Made by a program: the position numbers and the translations under genes. This document shows, in pieces, positions 7,744 through 17,717 of a DNA stretch of 64,000 nt (within the stretch, counting starts at the first letter, position 1; every line of letters begins with the position of its first letter). The notes below the pieces were generated by a model. The model was not told where the DNA came from. It worked only from the letters and a program-made list of their open reading frames with translations, and did no database searches. This stretch comes from Bin5 sp963662575 (lineage in GTDB: Bacteria > Chloroflexota > Anaerolineae > Caldilineales > Caldilineaceae). Location of the stretch: contig OY759723.1 of the NCBI GenBank assembly GCA_963662575.1, forward strand, positions 3,906,001 to 3,970,000. The letters run 5' to 3'.

Positions 7744-10263
7744 ATGTTAGCAGCATCCATCTCTCTCATACTCATTAGCGGTGCAGTCCTATACCTGATC
7801 CGTCCTCAAAGGGTAGCTTGGGCTGGCTGGCTGGCCGCTCTGCCGCCGCTGGCAGTCACCATTTGGCAAGTCGCTGTAGCTGCCCCGTTCCTGTGGGGGG
7901 AAGCAACGGCGTCGGGATCACTCCCGTACGCTCAGCACGGTACAATCCATGCTGAACAGTACCAATGGATTGAGGCGCTGGGCTTGGCAGTCTCCTTCCG
8001 GTTGGACGGTCTCTCTTTGCTTTTTGGCGTGATCATTTCAGGAATAGGCGCTGCCGTCGCCCTCTACACCCATTACTATCTCGAAAATGATGACCGCCAA
8101 GGGTACTTCTATCTCTCGCTCTTTTCCTTCATGGCATCCATGTTGGGACTGGTTTGGGCCGATAATCTGCTGACGCTGTTCGTCTTCTGGGAAGGAACAA
8201 GCGTAACCAGCTATCTACTCATCGGCTACTCACACCGCTCTGCTCTTGCCCGCGGCGGCGCCCGCAATGCCTTCATTGTCACAGCCGCAGGCGGCCTCGC
8301 CCTACTTGCCGGACTGATCCTTTTGGGGCAGGCAAGCGGAAGCTACACGATCAGTGAGATCATCGCACGCCCGGGTCTGACAGAGCTGGAAATGTATCCC
8401 GCCATTCTTGTTCTGATTCTGCTGGGCGCTTTTTCCAAGTCGGCCCAGTTTCCCTTTCACTGGTGGTTACCCGGCGCAATGGCCGCCCCCACGCCTGCAA
8501 GCGCCTATCTGCACTCGGCCACGATGGTAAAGGCAGGTATCTATCTGCTGGCCCGCCTGCACCCTGCTCTCAGCGCACACCCAATGTGGCTATGGTCGCT
8601 CCTCATTTTCGGCGGCATTACGATGCTCATTGGCGCGATAACCGCCGTCCGCCATTGGGACATGAAGGCTTTGCTGGCCTACGCCACCATAAGCCAGTTG
8701 GGCGTCCTCACAACTCTTCTTGCCTTTCGCAGCGAAGCCGCGGTCTTGGCGGTCGTCATAGGAATACTGGCCCACGCGCTCTACAAAGGACCCCTCTTTC
8801 TGGTGGCCGGCATCGTCGACCACGCCACCGGTACCAGAGACCTGAGAAAACTTGCCGGCCTGAGGCAAACTCTGCCGGGTACATCTGCCGTGGCGATAAT
8901 TGCTGCCCTTTCCATGGCCGGACTCCCGCCCCTATTTGGTTTCGTGGCCAAAGAAGCCTTGCTTGAGACCTTTTTCGAGTCGGCTGAGCACGGCGCCATG
9001 GCAGGTTGGATCGCATTTGGCGCCGCCACCATAGCGGGGGCCTTTTTCGTCACTTTCAGTTTGACTCTCCTTTGGGAGGCTTTTTTGCGTCCGGGCTCGA
9101 CCGCCGAACCCACAACGTCGTCCCCAGCTGGTGCAGATCCCATTGCCCAGACTCCCATTCACCATGCTCCGGCCGCTCCATTTGTGGGCGCGCCGCTCAT
9201 ACTCGTTGCTCTTGGCACAGTTATACCTTTTACTCTGCAACCTCTCTCCTCATTTTTCGATGCGGCAGCCTCATCAATTTACGGGGAAACCGTTCACAAG
9301 CACGCCGCGCTCTGGCACGGTTTTACGCCTGTCCTTCTGACAAGCCTGCTTGCAATTGCCGCTGGCGCCTGGCTATTCCTTAACAGGTCATTTCTCCGCC
9401 GGTCTCTTGCCCGGTTGCCCGAACGACTGCGCGGCGTCGTAATCTTCCAGGGCGTCCTCGACGGAATGTATGCGTTGGCCCAGGTCACTGCCCGATTCTC
9501 CCAGGGCTACACTCTGGCTTCGCAGTCGGCGATCGTGTTGCTGGCGGCCTTCTTGCCGGTGGTAGTTGCCTTGCGCCAGATACAGCTCAACGACCTGATA
9601 CCAACGGCAGACGTCCTCCCAGGCGCACCGGAAACGATTCTGATTCTAATGACGGTCGTATCCGCCTACGTCACCATTCGAGTGCGAACCAGGCTGGGGG
9701 CGATCGTTAGCCTAGGTGTTGTAGGAGTCTCGGTCACATTGTTCTATGTCTTCTTCAGCGCGCCGGATCTGGCCCTTACGCAGCTGCTCATCGAGGTACT
9801 GACAGTCGTACTTCTAGTCCTTGTATTCACGAAACTCCCCCCCGATACGCGTCCGCCGATGCAAAGGCTGAAGCAAACTCGAAATGTATTGGTGGCTTTG
9901 GCTGCCGGCGCCTTCGGTTTTTTCCTTGTCCTGTTTAACAGAAGCGGCGCATTTCAGGCAGCCCAGTCAATCAGTGGGTACTTTCTCAACAATGCAGTCC
10001 CTAGCGGCCACGGCGCCAATGTCGTAAACGTCATTCTGGTCGACTTCCGCGGCTTCGATACAATGGGCGAGATTACTGTTTTGGCCCTGGCTGCTCTGGG
10101 CGGCTACGCACTCCTGAACGCCCCCAGAGTCAATTTGCCGTCGGCGAGGTCCGCACGACCAGAGTCGAACTTGGCTCCCGAACGGGAAAGGACAAATCCG
10201 GAGACCGAGTCTGAAACCTCGGAGGGCGATTCTCAAAAGGAAACAGAGGAAGGCTTACTTTGA
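7744..10263 (+). CDS. mrpA: Na+/H+ antiporter Mrp complex subunit A
   Basis: An 839-residue, highly hydrophobic protein that matches full-length MrpA/MnhA. The N-terminal ~500 residues are the NuoL-like proton-channel module. It contains FVFWEGTSVTSYLLIGY (Glu150) and SKSAQFPFHWWLP (Lys232), followed by PTPASAYLHSATMVKAG. The C-terminal third has the DUF4040 helices and the GHGANVVNVILVDFRGFDT segment typical of the MrpA tail, followed by a charged cytoplasmic end. Mrp complexes exchange cytoplasmic Na+ (or K+, Ca2+) for external protons and support salt and alkali tolerance. It is the first gene of mrpABCDEFG; the gap to mrpB is 160 bp, unusually long for this operon. Confidence 0.95.
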   Translation: MLAASISLILISGAVLYLIRPQRVAWAGWLAALPPLAVTIWQVAVAAPFLWGEATASGSLPYAQHGTIHAEQYQWIEALGLAVSFRLDGLSLLFGVIISGIGAAVALYTHYYLENDDRQGYFYLSLFSFMASMLGLVWADNLLTLFVFWEGTSVTSYLLIGYSHRSALARGGARNAFIVTAAGGLALLAGLILLGQASGSYTISEIIARPGLTELEMYPAILVLILLGAFSKSAQFPFHWWLPGAMAAPTPASAYLHSATMVKAGIYLLARLHPALSAHPMWLWSLLIFGGITMLIGAITAVRHWDMKALLAYATISQLGVLTTLLAFRSEAAVLAVVIGILAHALYKGPLFLVAGIVDHATGTRDLRKLAGLRQTLPGTSAVAIIAALSMAGLPPLFGFVAKEALLETFFESAEHGAMAGWIAFGAATIAGAFFVTFSLTLLWEAFLRPGSTAEPTTSSPAGADPIAQTPIHHAPAAPFVGAPLILVALGTVIPFTLQPLSSFFDAAASSIYGETVHKHAALWHGFTPVLLTSLLAIAAGAWLFLNRSFLRRSLARLPERLRGVVIFQGVLDGMYALAQVTARFSQGYTLASQSAIVLLAAFLPVVVALRQIQLNDLIPTADVLPGAPETILILMTVVSAYVTIRVRTRLGAIVSLGVVGVSVTLFYVFFSAPDLALTQLLIEVLTVVLLVLVFTKLPPDTRPPMQRLKQTRNVLVALAAGAFGFFLVLFNRSGAFQAAQSISGYFLNNAVPSGHGANVVNVILVDFRGFDTMGEITVLALAALGGYALLNAPRVNLPSARSARPESNLAPERERTNPETESETSEGDSQKETEEGLL

Positions 10264-10423
10264 AGCCAAGGCTTTTCCAGCGGTTTGCCGAATGACAAAG
10301 TACCTACTTTGCCTGAGTCCAGGCGACTTTCAACACGCAACAAGCTGTCAAAAACGGGTCACATTTGGAAGCACACATTTTGTCTTTGTCAAGCCGTTTT
10401 AATGTAGCCACAACATTGCAAAA
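10264..10423 (+). other. 160-bp gap inside the mrp operon
   Basis: The only sizeable gap between mrp genes. It is AT-richer than its neighbours, has no supported gene, and may hold an internal promoter or processing site; no clear terminator is visible. Confidence 0.4.
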
Positions 10424-10945
10424 ATGCCCGAACTATATCTTCGACTTCTTAACCGCATTCTGACACCTGTACTCCTTCTGCTGGCCATCTACCTCTTGCT
10501 GCGGGGACACAACCTGCCCGGCGGCGGGTTCATCGCCGGTCTGATGGCGGCCGCCGCCTTTCAGCTGCAGATCCTGAGCCGCGGCCATGACAGGGTTCGC
10601 AGCGCCATCGGTCCGTATCTGAACAGCGGCATTGGTCTCGGTCTCGCCGTCGCCATCTGCGCAGGCGTAGCTGGGCTCTTCGAAGGGACATTCTTCAAAG
10701 GCTTGTGGTTCAAATTGAACCTGCCTTTACTCGGCTATCTCGAACTCGGTACGCCGGTGATCTTTGATCTGGGTGTATTCCTCGTCGTTGTGAGCGTGGC
10801 CACCTCTTTTCTGCTCGGCCTGAGCCGTGTTTCCGAAGGAGCTGTGACCATTGACGGGGGCTCAGTCTCGCCGGATCTAGCCGATGACCCTGCGTTCGAC
10901 CCAATGGAAATAGCAGGGGAAACAAACCGTGAGGTTGAGTCATGA
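10424..10945 (+). CDS. mrpB: Mrp antiporter subunit B
   Basis: 173 residues with four hydrophobic segments and the MnhB signature LLLAIYLLLRGHNLPGGGFI near the N-terminus, followed by GLMAAAAFQL. MrpB is an essential membrane subunit that packs against the MrpA C-terminus. The last ~30 residues are acidic and hydrophilic. Its stop overlaps the mrpC start (ATGA), so the two are translationally coupled. Confidence 0.94.
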   Translation: MPELYLRLLNRILTPVLLLLAIYLLLRGHNLPGGGFIAGLMAAAAFQLQILSRGHDRVRSAIGPYLNSGIGLGLAVAICAGVAGLFEGTFFKGLWFKLNLPLLGYLELGTPVIFDLGVFLVVVSVATSFLLGLSRVSEGAVTIDGGSVSPDLADDPAFDPMEIAGETNREVES

Positions 10946-11481
10946 TCTCTATACTCCTGGCCTTCGCAGTCGGCAGCCTTTTTGCCTGCGGCGCCTATAT
11001 GATCATGCGGCGAGGACAGATCAAGTTGATCCTCGGCTTGGGGTTGCTGAGCCATGGCGTCAACCTTCTTCTTTTCGGTTCCGGCCGCCTCGCAGAGGGC
11101 CGCCCCCCTATCTTTCTCCACAAGGAAAGCTACGCGGAAACCATTGCCTGGTCACTACCTGCAGACCCGTTACCTCAGGCCCTGATCCTGACAGCGATCG
11201 TGATCAGCTTCGGCATTACAGCTTTCGTCATCGTGTTGGTGAACCGGCGCCATACCATCACCGCAACAGACTATGTTCACGGCGAATTTGTCCCTCTCCT
11301 GAAGGAAGGAGATCCTTTCGATTTCTCCGAACCATCGGAAATAGACCAGTATGACTGGCTTGCCTACGAGGTCGATGAGGTTTACGACAGTGACGAACCA
11401 CTGTCCGGCCTGCCGCCCCGCCCGCCGTCTGAACACGACGAATCAGCCGCCATGGAAGAGGACAACTACCAATGGCCGTAA
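10942..11481 (+). CDS. mrpC: Mrp antiporter subunit C (NuoK-like)
   Basis: 179 residues. The first ~105 form three helices of the NuoK/MrpC fold, including GAYMIMRRGQIKLILGLGLLSHGVNLLLF. DPLPQALILTAIVISFGITAF matches the conserved third helix. The C-terminal ~70 residues are acidic and soluble, longer than in many MrpC proteins. The start overlaps mrpB by four bases and the end overlaps mrpD by ten. Confidence 0.94.
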   Translation: MISILLAFAVGSLFACGAYMIMRRGQIKLILGLGLLSHGVNLLLFGSGRLAEGRPPIFLHKESYAETIAWSLPADPLPQALILTAIVISFGITAFVIVLVNRRHTITATDYVHGEFVPLLKEGDPFDFSEPSEIDQYDWLAYEVDEVYDSDEPLSGLPPRPPSEHDESAAMEEDNYQWP

Positions 11482-13130
11482 GCGCCAATTTGCTGGCCGC
11501 GCCCGTCGCCGCGCCTCTCCTGATAGCCGCTCTCATCCTGTTACTGGCCCGCTGGGGAGGCAGAAGGCTGATCCGGCATCAGATCGCCCTGACTGCGCTG
11601 GCCCTGTGTTTCAACTTTGCAGTCGCTCTGCTTCTCTTTCAGGCTACTGCCGGGCAGGGCGAACGATTAGTTCTGCAGATGGGGGCATGGTCCGCTCCCT
11701 ACGGTATCACCGTTTACAGTGACGGTCTGTCGGCGACTCTCCTGCTTCTGACGGCGCTGGTCGCCTTGGCTGTCTATCCATTTGCGGTTGCCACAATCGA
11801 TTACCACAGGGCGCGAATGGGGTTCCATCCCCTCTATCTCTTCCTTCTCATGGGTGTCAACGGCGCTTTCCTGGCCGGAGACCTCTTCAATCTCTACGTA
11901 TTCTTTGAAGTACTCCTGATGGCCAGCTTTGTTCTGCTGACAGTAGGCGCGCAGCCGGCCCAGACCAACAGCGGCATCCGCTATGTTGTTCTCAATCTAC
12001 TGGCGTCAACCGTGTTCCTGGTCGCGGCCGGAATCGCCTACGGCACGCTCGGCACTCTCAACATGGCTCAGATTGCGGAAAGGCTGCCGTTGGCTTCTCC
12101 GGCAGTGCGCACGTTATTCGCCGGCCTCCTCTTGGTTGGCTTCGGCAGCAAGGCCGCCATTTTCCCACTGTTTTTCTGGCTGCCGGCCAGCTATCACACA
12201 CCTCCTCCGGCAGTTACAGCCCTGTTTGGCGGGTTATTGACTAAAGTTGGCGTCTACACACTTTTCCGCAGCTTTACACTTTTCTTTCCTGAACTGCTGA
12301 TCAGCTGGCAGCCCACCCTGCTTACCATTGCCGGCGCAACAATGCTGGTTGGCGCGCTCGGCGCTTTAGCCCAGCCGGGAATCCGCCGCCTGCTCAGCTT
12401 TCATATCATCAGCCACGTAGGGTTCATGCTGATGGGACTGGGCGTTGCCCTCAGCGGAAACAAACTGGCCATCGGATTTGGGCTTGGCGCAGCCGTCCTC
12501 TATCTCTGCCACCACATGATCATCAAGACCGCGCTCATCATGGCAGGTGGAGCAGTCGAACTGTATATGGGTAGCGACAGGCTTGCCTCTATCGGTGGGC
12601 TTGTCACTCGACATCCATTCCTGGCATTTCTCTTCTTTATGGCCGCGATTTCTCTTGCTGGAGTCCCGCCTTTCAGCGGCTTCGTGAGCAAACTCAGCCT
12701 TCTGCAGATCACGCTCGATACGCGCCACTGGCTGGTTTCCGGTGTAAGCATATTCGCCAGCCTGTTGACTATGTTGAACATGATGCGGCTCTGGCGCGAG
12801 TCCTTCTGGGGAGACTACAAGCGTCCTAGCCGCGTGCCGTCCCGCATTTTGCAAAGCAGTCTTCGTCAACGGCTGATGCTGACGCCGATCGCAGTTCTGG
12901 TCCTACTTAGTCTGGGCCTTGGAATTCTGGGTGGGCCGGCTTTCGAGCTGTCAATGCGAGTTGCGCAACAGGCACTTGATCGTCAGGCGTACATCGATGC
13001 CGTATCGCCGGCCGCAACGTTCTCAACACAGCCTCCCAGCCATTTCGTCCCTGCAACTGCAACTGTTCCGTCGTTCTTCACCGAAGATGCCGCCGATCTG
13101 GCGAGAAGTACTTTCGTGCCGTCGCCTTGA
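11472..13130 (+). CDS. mrpD: Mrp antiporter subunit D
   Basis: 552 residues, about 14 membrane helices, NuoM/NuoN-like. Family motifs include DLFNLYVFFEVLLMASFVLL (the conserved Glu of the channel entry) and GFGSKAAIFPLFFWLPASYH (Lys), followed by PPPAVTALFGGLLTKVGVY. MrpD provides one of the two antiporter-like channels of the complex. The C-terminal ~80 residues are a hydrophilic extension. It starts inside the mrpC end and is followed by an 80-bp gap before mrpE. Confidence 0.94.
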   Translation: MAVSANLLAAPVAAPLLIAALILLLARWGGRRLIRHQIALTALALCFNFAVALLLFQATAGQGERLVLQMGAWSAPYGITVYSDGLSATLLLLTALVALAVYPFAVATIDYHRARMGFHPLYLFLLMGVNGAFLAGDLFNLYVFFEVLLMASFVLLTVGAQPAQTNSGIRYVVLNLLASTVFLVAAGIAYGTLGTLNMAQIAERLPLASPAVRTLFAGLLLVGFGSKAAIFPLFFWLPASYHTPPPAVTALFGGLLTKVGVYTLFRSFTLFFPELLISWQPTLLTIAGATMLVGALGALAQPGIRRLLSFHIISHVGFMLMGLGVALSGNKLAIGFGLGAAVLYLCHHMIIKTALIMAGGAVELYMGSDRLASIGGLVTRHPFLAFLFFMAAISLAGVPPFSGFVSKLSLLQITLDTRHWLVSGVSIFASLLTMLNMMRLWRESFWGDYKRPSRVPSRILQSSLRQRLMLTPIAVLVLLSLGLGILGGPAFELSMRVAQQALDRQAYIDAVSPAATFSTQPPSHFVPATATVPSFFTEDAADLARSTFVPSP

Positions 13131-13210
13131 CATGTAGAGCAACGGTTCCTTTGACCCTTTCTGGATAAACGCGACCAAAGGGGCTGCTCGACAGGAAGTA
13201 AAGTTATCCA

Positions 13211-13855
13211 ATGCAGCGACTCCTTGTGCTGAATCTGTTCATATCACTGCTGTGGCCGATCCTCAACAACGAACTCACGTTGCGATCGCTTCTGATCGGT
13301 TTCGTCCTTGGCTTCATACTGTTATCGCTCGTGCAGCGAAGGTATGGCAACTATACCGTGCGCGCAGCCTGGTTCACCGCTTATGTACTCTACGCCATTC
13401 TGAAAAGCAATCTGCAATTGTCCGGCAAAGTGCTTGCCAAAACCTTAGGTGTACAGACCCCGCTGCGACCAGGTATCGTCGCCGTCCCACTCACCCTGAC
13501 CAATCCATTTGACATCACAGTTTTGGCCACCGTTATCACCCTGACGCCAGGCACATTGAGCGTTGACCTCGGGGAAGATGTATCGGGACAGCTCCAGCCG
13601 TACAGCCAACCCGAGGAGGACGCGATCGGTCCAAAGGCCGACAACGAGGAGCCATGGGCAAGGTCGCAAGTGCACTATGCGCCATTGCCTGAGCAAAGCA
13701 GTGAGCCTCGACACAGAGGTGAAGCGGCCCTGCTTGTCCACGCCATTGACGTATCTGACCCTGTGGCATTTCGGGAAGAAATCAAGAGCAGCTTCGAGAA
13801 CCCGCTCCTGGAGCTTCGCCGCCTGATCGTAGAAATGGATGCTGCCGATACCTAG
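13211..13855 (+). CDS. mrpE: Mrp antiporter subunit E
   Basis: 214 residues with two or three N-terminal hydrophobic segments and the MnhE hallmarks FVLGFILL, VLYAILKSNLQL and NPFDITVLATVITLTPGTLSV in sequence order. The tail from about residue 125 is hydrophilic, with an insertion (PEEDAIGPKADNEEPWARS) before a conserved-looking end, HAIDVSDPVAFREEIKSSFE. AGGAAG lies upstream of ATG. The protein is longer than the usual ~160 residues because of the insertion. Confidence 0.93.
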   Translation: MQRLLVLNLFISLLWPILNNELTLRSLLIGFVLGFILLSLVQRRYGNYTVRAAWFTAYVLYAILKSNLQLSGKVLAKTLGVQTPLRPGIVAVPLTLTNPFDITVLATVITLTPGTLSVDLGEDVSGQLQPYSQPEEDAIGPKADNEEPWARSQVHYAPLPEQSSEPRHRGEAALLVHAIDVSDPVAFREEIKSSFENPLLELRRLIVEMDAADT

Positions 13856-13870
13856 CGCAGGAGAACACAG

Positions 13871-14182
13871 TTGAGCAACGATCTATTTGAACTAAGCTTG
13901 GGCGTCCTGATGACACTCGTGACATTTTCGCTGTTACTATGCTTCGGCAGGCTCCTGCGCGGACCAAACCTTCCCAATCGAACTGTGGCTTTCGACCTGA
14001 TATCAATTCACGCGGTCGGCATTTTTGTCCTGTTCGCAGTGAACAGTCACTCTTATGTCCTCTTGGAAGGCGCCATCATCACCGCCGTGCTCGGCTTCCT
14101 GGGTACCATGATGTTCGCCCGCGCCTTGGAACGCTTCCCCCATGCCAGGTGGTTGGAACGCCAGTCCAGGGAAGACGAATAG
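13871..14182 (+). CDS. mrpF: Mrp antiporter subunit F
   Basis: 103 residues with a TTG start preceded by GGAG. It has three helices with the MnhF pattern LLRGPNLPNRTVAFDLIS and EGAIITAVLGFLGTMMFARAL. MrpF is a small membrane subunit required for complex assembly, placed here as usual between mrpE and mrpG. Confidence 0.93.
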   Translation: MSNDLFELSLGVLMTLVTFSLLLCFGRLLRGPNLPNRTVAFDLISIHAVGIFVLFAVNSHSYVLLEGAIITAVLGFLGTMMFARALERFPHARWLERQSREDE

Positions 14183-14217
14183 ATGCCTTCAGTTCAGCAA
14201 CCCGGTGAGTCTCAACC

Positions 14218-14610
14218 ATGGACCCTTTGACAAGAAACCTGATCGTAGTCATCCTTGCCTCCGTCGGTACCCTCTTCCTACTCGTCAGTGCATTGGGCAT
14301 CCTGCGGCTTCCGGACGTACTGACGCGAATGCACGCCGCCGGCATCGCCGCGACCCTCGGCATCACCTGCCTGCTGCTGGCCACCGGCATTCATTTTCTT
14401 GCCGACGGCCAGATGTTTCGCATGATCGCTCTTATCATCCTCTTCTTTGTGACCGCCCCCATTGCTACCACCACCATGGCCCGGGCAGCCTATCGCACCA
14501 GCCCTTCCGACGAGTTTGTGCTTGCACACGACGATCTTGCCGCGCTTTCAGCCGCCGCCGGATCTAAAGACCTGGAAAGCCCAGGAACCACAGACGAACC
14601 GCCAGCGTAG
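14218..14610 (+). CDS. mrpG: Mrp antiporter subunit G
   Basis: 130 residues. Three helices carry the MnhG signature ALGILRLPDVLTRMHAAG and later LFFVTAPIATTTMARAAY. The final ~35 residues are acidic and variable. MrpG completes the canonical seven-gene Mrp set. A kinase gene follows after only 13 bp with a good ribosome site, so transcription probably continues. Confidence 0.94.
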   Translation: MDPLTRNLIVVILASVGTLFLLVSALGILRLPDVLTRMHAAGIAATLGITCLLLATGIHFLADGQMFRMIALIILFFVTAPIATTTMARAAYRTSPSDEFVLAHDDLAALSAAAGSKDLESPGTTDEPPA

Positions 14611-14623
14611 GAAGGGCACGACA

Positions 14624-16195
14624 ATGGCCAACTCGAATTCGAAAGATATGCAGGGCGGCATCAGTCCTCAGCCAGCTGAATCCCCGCGGCAACTTATCCT
14701 GGCGGTCGATCTGGGCAGCTCCTCGGTGCGAGCCACCGCATATCAGACCAACGGATTGAGGCTTGAGGGCACGACCGAGTTTCACCCCACCGAACAGTCC
14801 AACGACGGCACTTTCGATCCGCAGATCCTCGCGGTTCTGACCGAAGAGGTCATTACCGGCTGCCTGAAACGGGTGCGAAGCCTGGATGGTGACTTCCAAT
14901 TCATTGCCGCCGCGTGGACAAGCTTTGCCATGAGCTGGCTAGGCCTGGACATCGCCGGCAAGCCGGTTACGCCCGTCTACACGTATGCTGACGCCCGCAG
15001 CGGGCCATACGCCGACAGCCTTCGACGAGAGCTCGCCCAGCAGCACGGCCTCCAAGACGCATGGCAGCGAACTGGAACGCCTGTCCATACCGCGTACGCG
15101 CCCGCTCAACTCCTCCGTTTGGCCGCCGAAGAACCTGAATTGATGACGCGCGTCGCCCGCTGGCAGACTCTGGCCTCATATCTGTTTTCTCGCTGGCGAG
15201 GCCAAGCCTCTGCTCCCATCAGCAATAGCGAAGTCGGCTGGACCGGCCTGCTCAATCGTCATTTTGTAGATTGGGATGAGAAGCTGATTCGGCGGATTGG
15301 CATCGGCCCGGATCAGTTGCCATCTGTACTTGACTACACGAATTTTACGGTCGGTTTGACCGATCCTTGGGCTTCAGTCTGGCCGGAGCTTGCACAGACG
15401 CCTTTTTACCTGGCAGTGGGGGATGGCGTTGGCGCAAACCTTGGCAGCGGCTGCACCGACAACCGCCGCATCGCGTTGACCATTGGCACGACAGGCGCAA
15501 TGCGAGTAGTAATTCCAGCGGAAGGTGCGTCTGACGGGGCTGGCCCTGCAGATCCTTCGTTCCAGGAGACCCCCACCGGTCTTTGGAGCTACCCCATTGA
15601 CAGGAAGCGTTGGCTGGTCGGAGGATCGCTGACCGATGGAGGGTCGCTCTACTCTTGGCTACGCGAAACGCTGGCAGGTCAAGACAGGCAGACGCTGCTC
15701 GCGGCCGCCGCAGAACTGACGCCGGACGCCCACGGCCTGACCATTCTTCCCTTCCTGCGCGGCGAACGCGCCCCAGGTTGGGCAACCGAGGCCGCTCTCA
15801 CCATCAGTGGCATGTCACCTGCCACCACCCCAGCACATATCGTCCGCGCCTCTTTCGAAGCCGTTGCCCTGCGCTTTCGCCTCATCTACGATCGACTGCG
15901 GCCTCTACTGGCCCCAAACAGCGAAATTGTCGCCAGCGGCGGCGCGCTCCAGGAAAACGGTCTTTGGCGGCAGATTCTGGCGGATGTCATGCAAACACCT
16001 GTGCATCTGGTAAGCGTTGATGAGGCTACCAGCCGCGGCGCGGCAATTCTTGCACTGCAGGCGTTGAATCTGCCATTGCCGCCCGATCCCCCCACTGTTC
16101 ACACTTCCGTGCCCGAATTGGAGGCAGGCGCCGTTTACGCGCAGGCACTGCAGCGCCAGGAAGAACTTTACGACCGCGTTATTGGTCCATCGTGA
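14624..16195 (+). CDS. FGGY-family carbohydrate kinase
   Basis: 523 residues from the ATG at 14624, preceded by GGAAGGG; the frame is open further upstream but overlaps mrpG. The N-terminal actin-like domain begins with LAVDLGSSSVRATAYQ. The C-terminal domain has ALTIGTTGAMRVV (phosphate loop), GGSLTDGGSLYSWL, LPFLRGERAPGW and the IVASGGALQENGLWRQILAD adenosine-binding segment ending EATSRGAAILAL. FGGY kinases phosphorylate sugars such as gluconate, xylulose or glycerol; this one most resembles the gluconate/xylulose branch, but the substrate is not decided by sequence. It is placed as the last gene of the mrp transcript. The metabolic link to Na+/H+ exchange is unclear. Confidence 0.88.
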   Translation: MANSNSKDMQGGISPQPAESPRQLILAVDLGSSSVRATAYQTNGLRLEGTTEFHPTEQSNDGTFDPQILAVLTEEVITGCLKRVRSLDGDFQFIAAAWTSFAMSWLGLDIAGKPVTPVYTYADARSGPYADSLRRELAQQHGLQDAWQRTGTPVHTAYAPAQLLRLAAEEPELMTRVARWQTLASYLFSRWRGQASAPISNSEVGWTGLLNRHFVDWDEKLIRRIGIGPDQLPSVLDYTNFTVGLTDPWASVWPELAQTPFYLAVGDGVGANLGSGCTDNRRIALTIGTTGAMRVVIPAEGASDGAGPADPSFQETPTGLWSYPIDRKRWLVGGSLTDGGSLYSWLRETLAGQDRQTLLAAAAELTPDAHGLTILPFLRGERAPGWATEAALTISGMSPATTPAHIVRASFEAVALRFRLIYDRLRPLLAPNSEIVASGGALQENGLWRQILADVMQTPVHLVSVDEATSRGAAILALQALNLPLPPDPPTVHTSVPELEAGAVYAQALQRQEELYDRVIGPS

Positions 16196-16321
16196 ACAAC
16201 TGGGAATTGGTTGTCGGGCCGAATTTGCCCGCAGGGGCTAGTAGAAGAGGAAGCTGCTGAGGTAAGGCAATTGCGAACCGGTCGCCTGAATCTTCCATCG
16301 ACCAGATCCAGTTTCTCGCTA

Positions 16322-17548
16322 TCAGTCGCCCGCCGCTTTGGTAGCCGCGCCCAACGTGACTCCGGCGGCACTCTTGCGCCAAATGTACAACGCAGCTAAC
16401 ACCAACACGACGTAAACCAGTGTGTTGAGGGCAAACACGCCTTGCATTCCAATCAGTGGATATACTGCCGCGCCCAATATCGGCGCCAGCAATCGCCCCC
16501 CCGAAGTTACACTGTTATTCAGTCCGAATGTTGTGCCATGCGCTCCGTGAGGTGTACGCAGGTTGAGCAGCGCACTTGTGGCCGGCATTATTGCGCCTGC
16601 GCTGATTCCTACCAGGGCCTGTAAAACCAGCAGTTGCCACGCTTCTGTCACAAAGACCTGCGCCATGTACACCAGCACAGCGCTAAGAGCGCCAGCAGTC
16701 AGCACCTTTTCGTGGCCAATCCTGTCACCAATCTTTCCCAGATATACTGCACTGACAGAACCAATGGCCGCCTTGGCTCCCATACTCAGCCCCGTGATGG
16801 CGACTGCGCCCCTGCTCGTTGCTAACAGGTCGACAAAGAAGAATGCCAGAATAGGCATCGTCACTGATCGCCCTAAACTCTGCACAAAAGTAGCAAAATA
16901 GAGCGACCCCATGTCCGGCGCCCGCAGCAGGTTTCGATAGCCCTCCCAGAATTTGACTCGGTCCTTCGCCGGCGGCGGCTCAAAATCCTCCCGCACAAAT
17001 AAAACTACTGCAACCGCGGCTAGAGCTAGTGCTGCCCCAGTAACCCAGAAGCTGGCGCGGTAGCCAAGCGCTTCGCTAACAACCCCGCCAATCAGGGGCC
17101 CGACAGCAACACCCACCCAGATCCCCGTCTGAATCAAGCCAAGCGACTCGCCCGACTTTTCCTTTGGGACCGTTGCCGCAACTAGCGCACTGGTAGCCGA
17201 GACAACGCCGGTAAAGAGTCCTTGAACTATCCGAATCAGGACCAACTGCTCTGCGCTCTGGGCATACGCCATCATCACTACCATCACCGCACCGCCCAAA
17301 GTGGCGCGCACGAGCATCGGCTTGCGGCCATACCGGTCGGCTACCGCGCCCCAAATCGGTGACGAAAACATCATCGTAATGGCCTGCGATGAAAAGACCA
17401 TGCCCGACCAGAAGGCGACAGACCCTCTCGTGGAAACGCCTAACTCCTCCACATAGAGGGGCAGAAACGGAAAGACGAGACTAAATCCCGCTACCGATAA
17501 AACCTGAACTGCGAATAGCAAGTATAGATTGCGCCGCCACTCGGCCAT
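16322..17548 (-). CDS. MFS drug/metabolite efflux transporter
   Basis: 408 residues, about 12 helices in two related halves. The motif A region reads WGAVADRYGRKPMLVR between helices 2 and 3 and LGKIGDRIGHEKVLTAG in the second half, with RIVQGLFTGVVSATSALVA (motif for helix 4) and GESLGLIQTG before helix 5. This is the pattern of proton-driven multidrug exporters (MdtG/YfmO-like). No regulator is adjacent. It converges with the FGGY kinase (126-bp gap with no clear terminator). Confidence 0.85.
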   Translation of the reverse strand: MAEWRRNLYLLFAVQVLSVAGFSLVFPFLPLYVEELGVSTRGSVAFWSGMVFSSQAITMMFSSPIWGAVADRYGRKPMLVRATLGGAVMVVMMAYAQSAEQLVLIRIVQGLFTGVVSATSALVAATVPKEKSGESLGLIQTGIWVGVAVGPLIGGVVSEALGYRASFWVTGAALALAAVAVVLFVREDFEPPPAKDRVKFWEGYRNLLRAPDMGSLYFATFVQSLGRSVTMPILAFFFVDLLATSRGAVAITGLSMGAKAAIGSVSAVYLGKIGDRIGHEKVLTAGALSAVLVYMAQVFVTEAWQLLVLQALVGISAGAIMPATSALLNLRTPHGAHGTTFGLNNSVTSGGRLLAPILGAAVYPLIGMQGVFALNTLVYVVLVLAALYIWRKSAAGVTLGAATKAAGD

Positions 17549-17717
17549 TATTGATCTCGACGCCTGTCAAAGACAGATCATAGTTCTACTGTTACTAAAT
17601 CGCTTTTGTAAACCGCTAAAGTGGAATGAATCCGATGCTACCACATTTCGACTGTTCGGACAAACAGCACAATCGAATCAGGTTTTCCCCTGAACCCTCG
17701 ACTGTGCCGGTCCTCTC

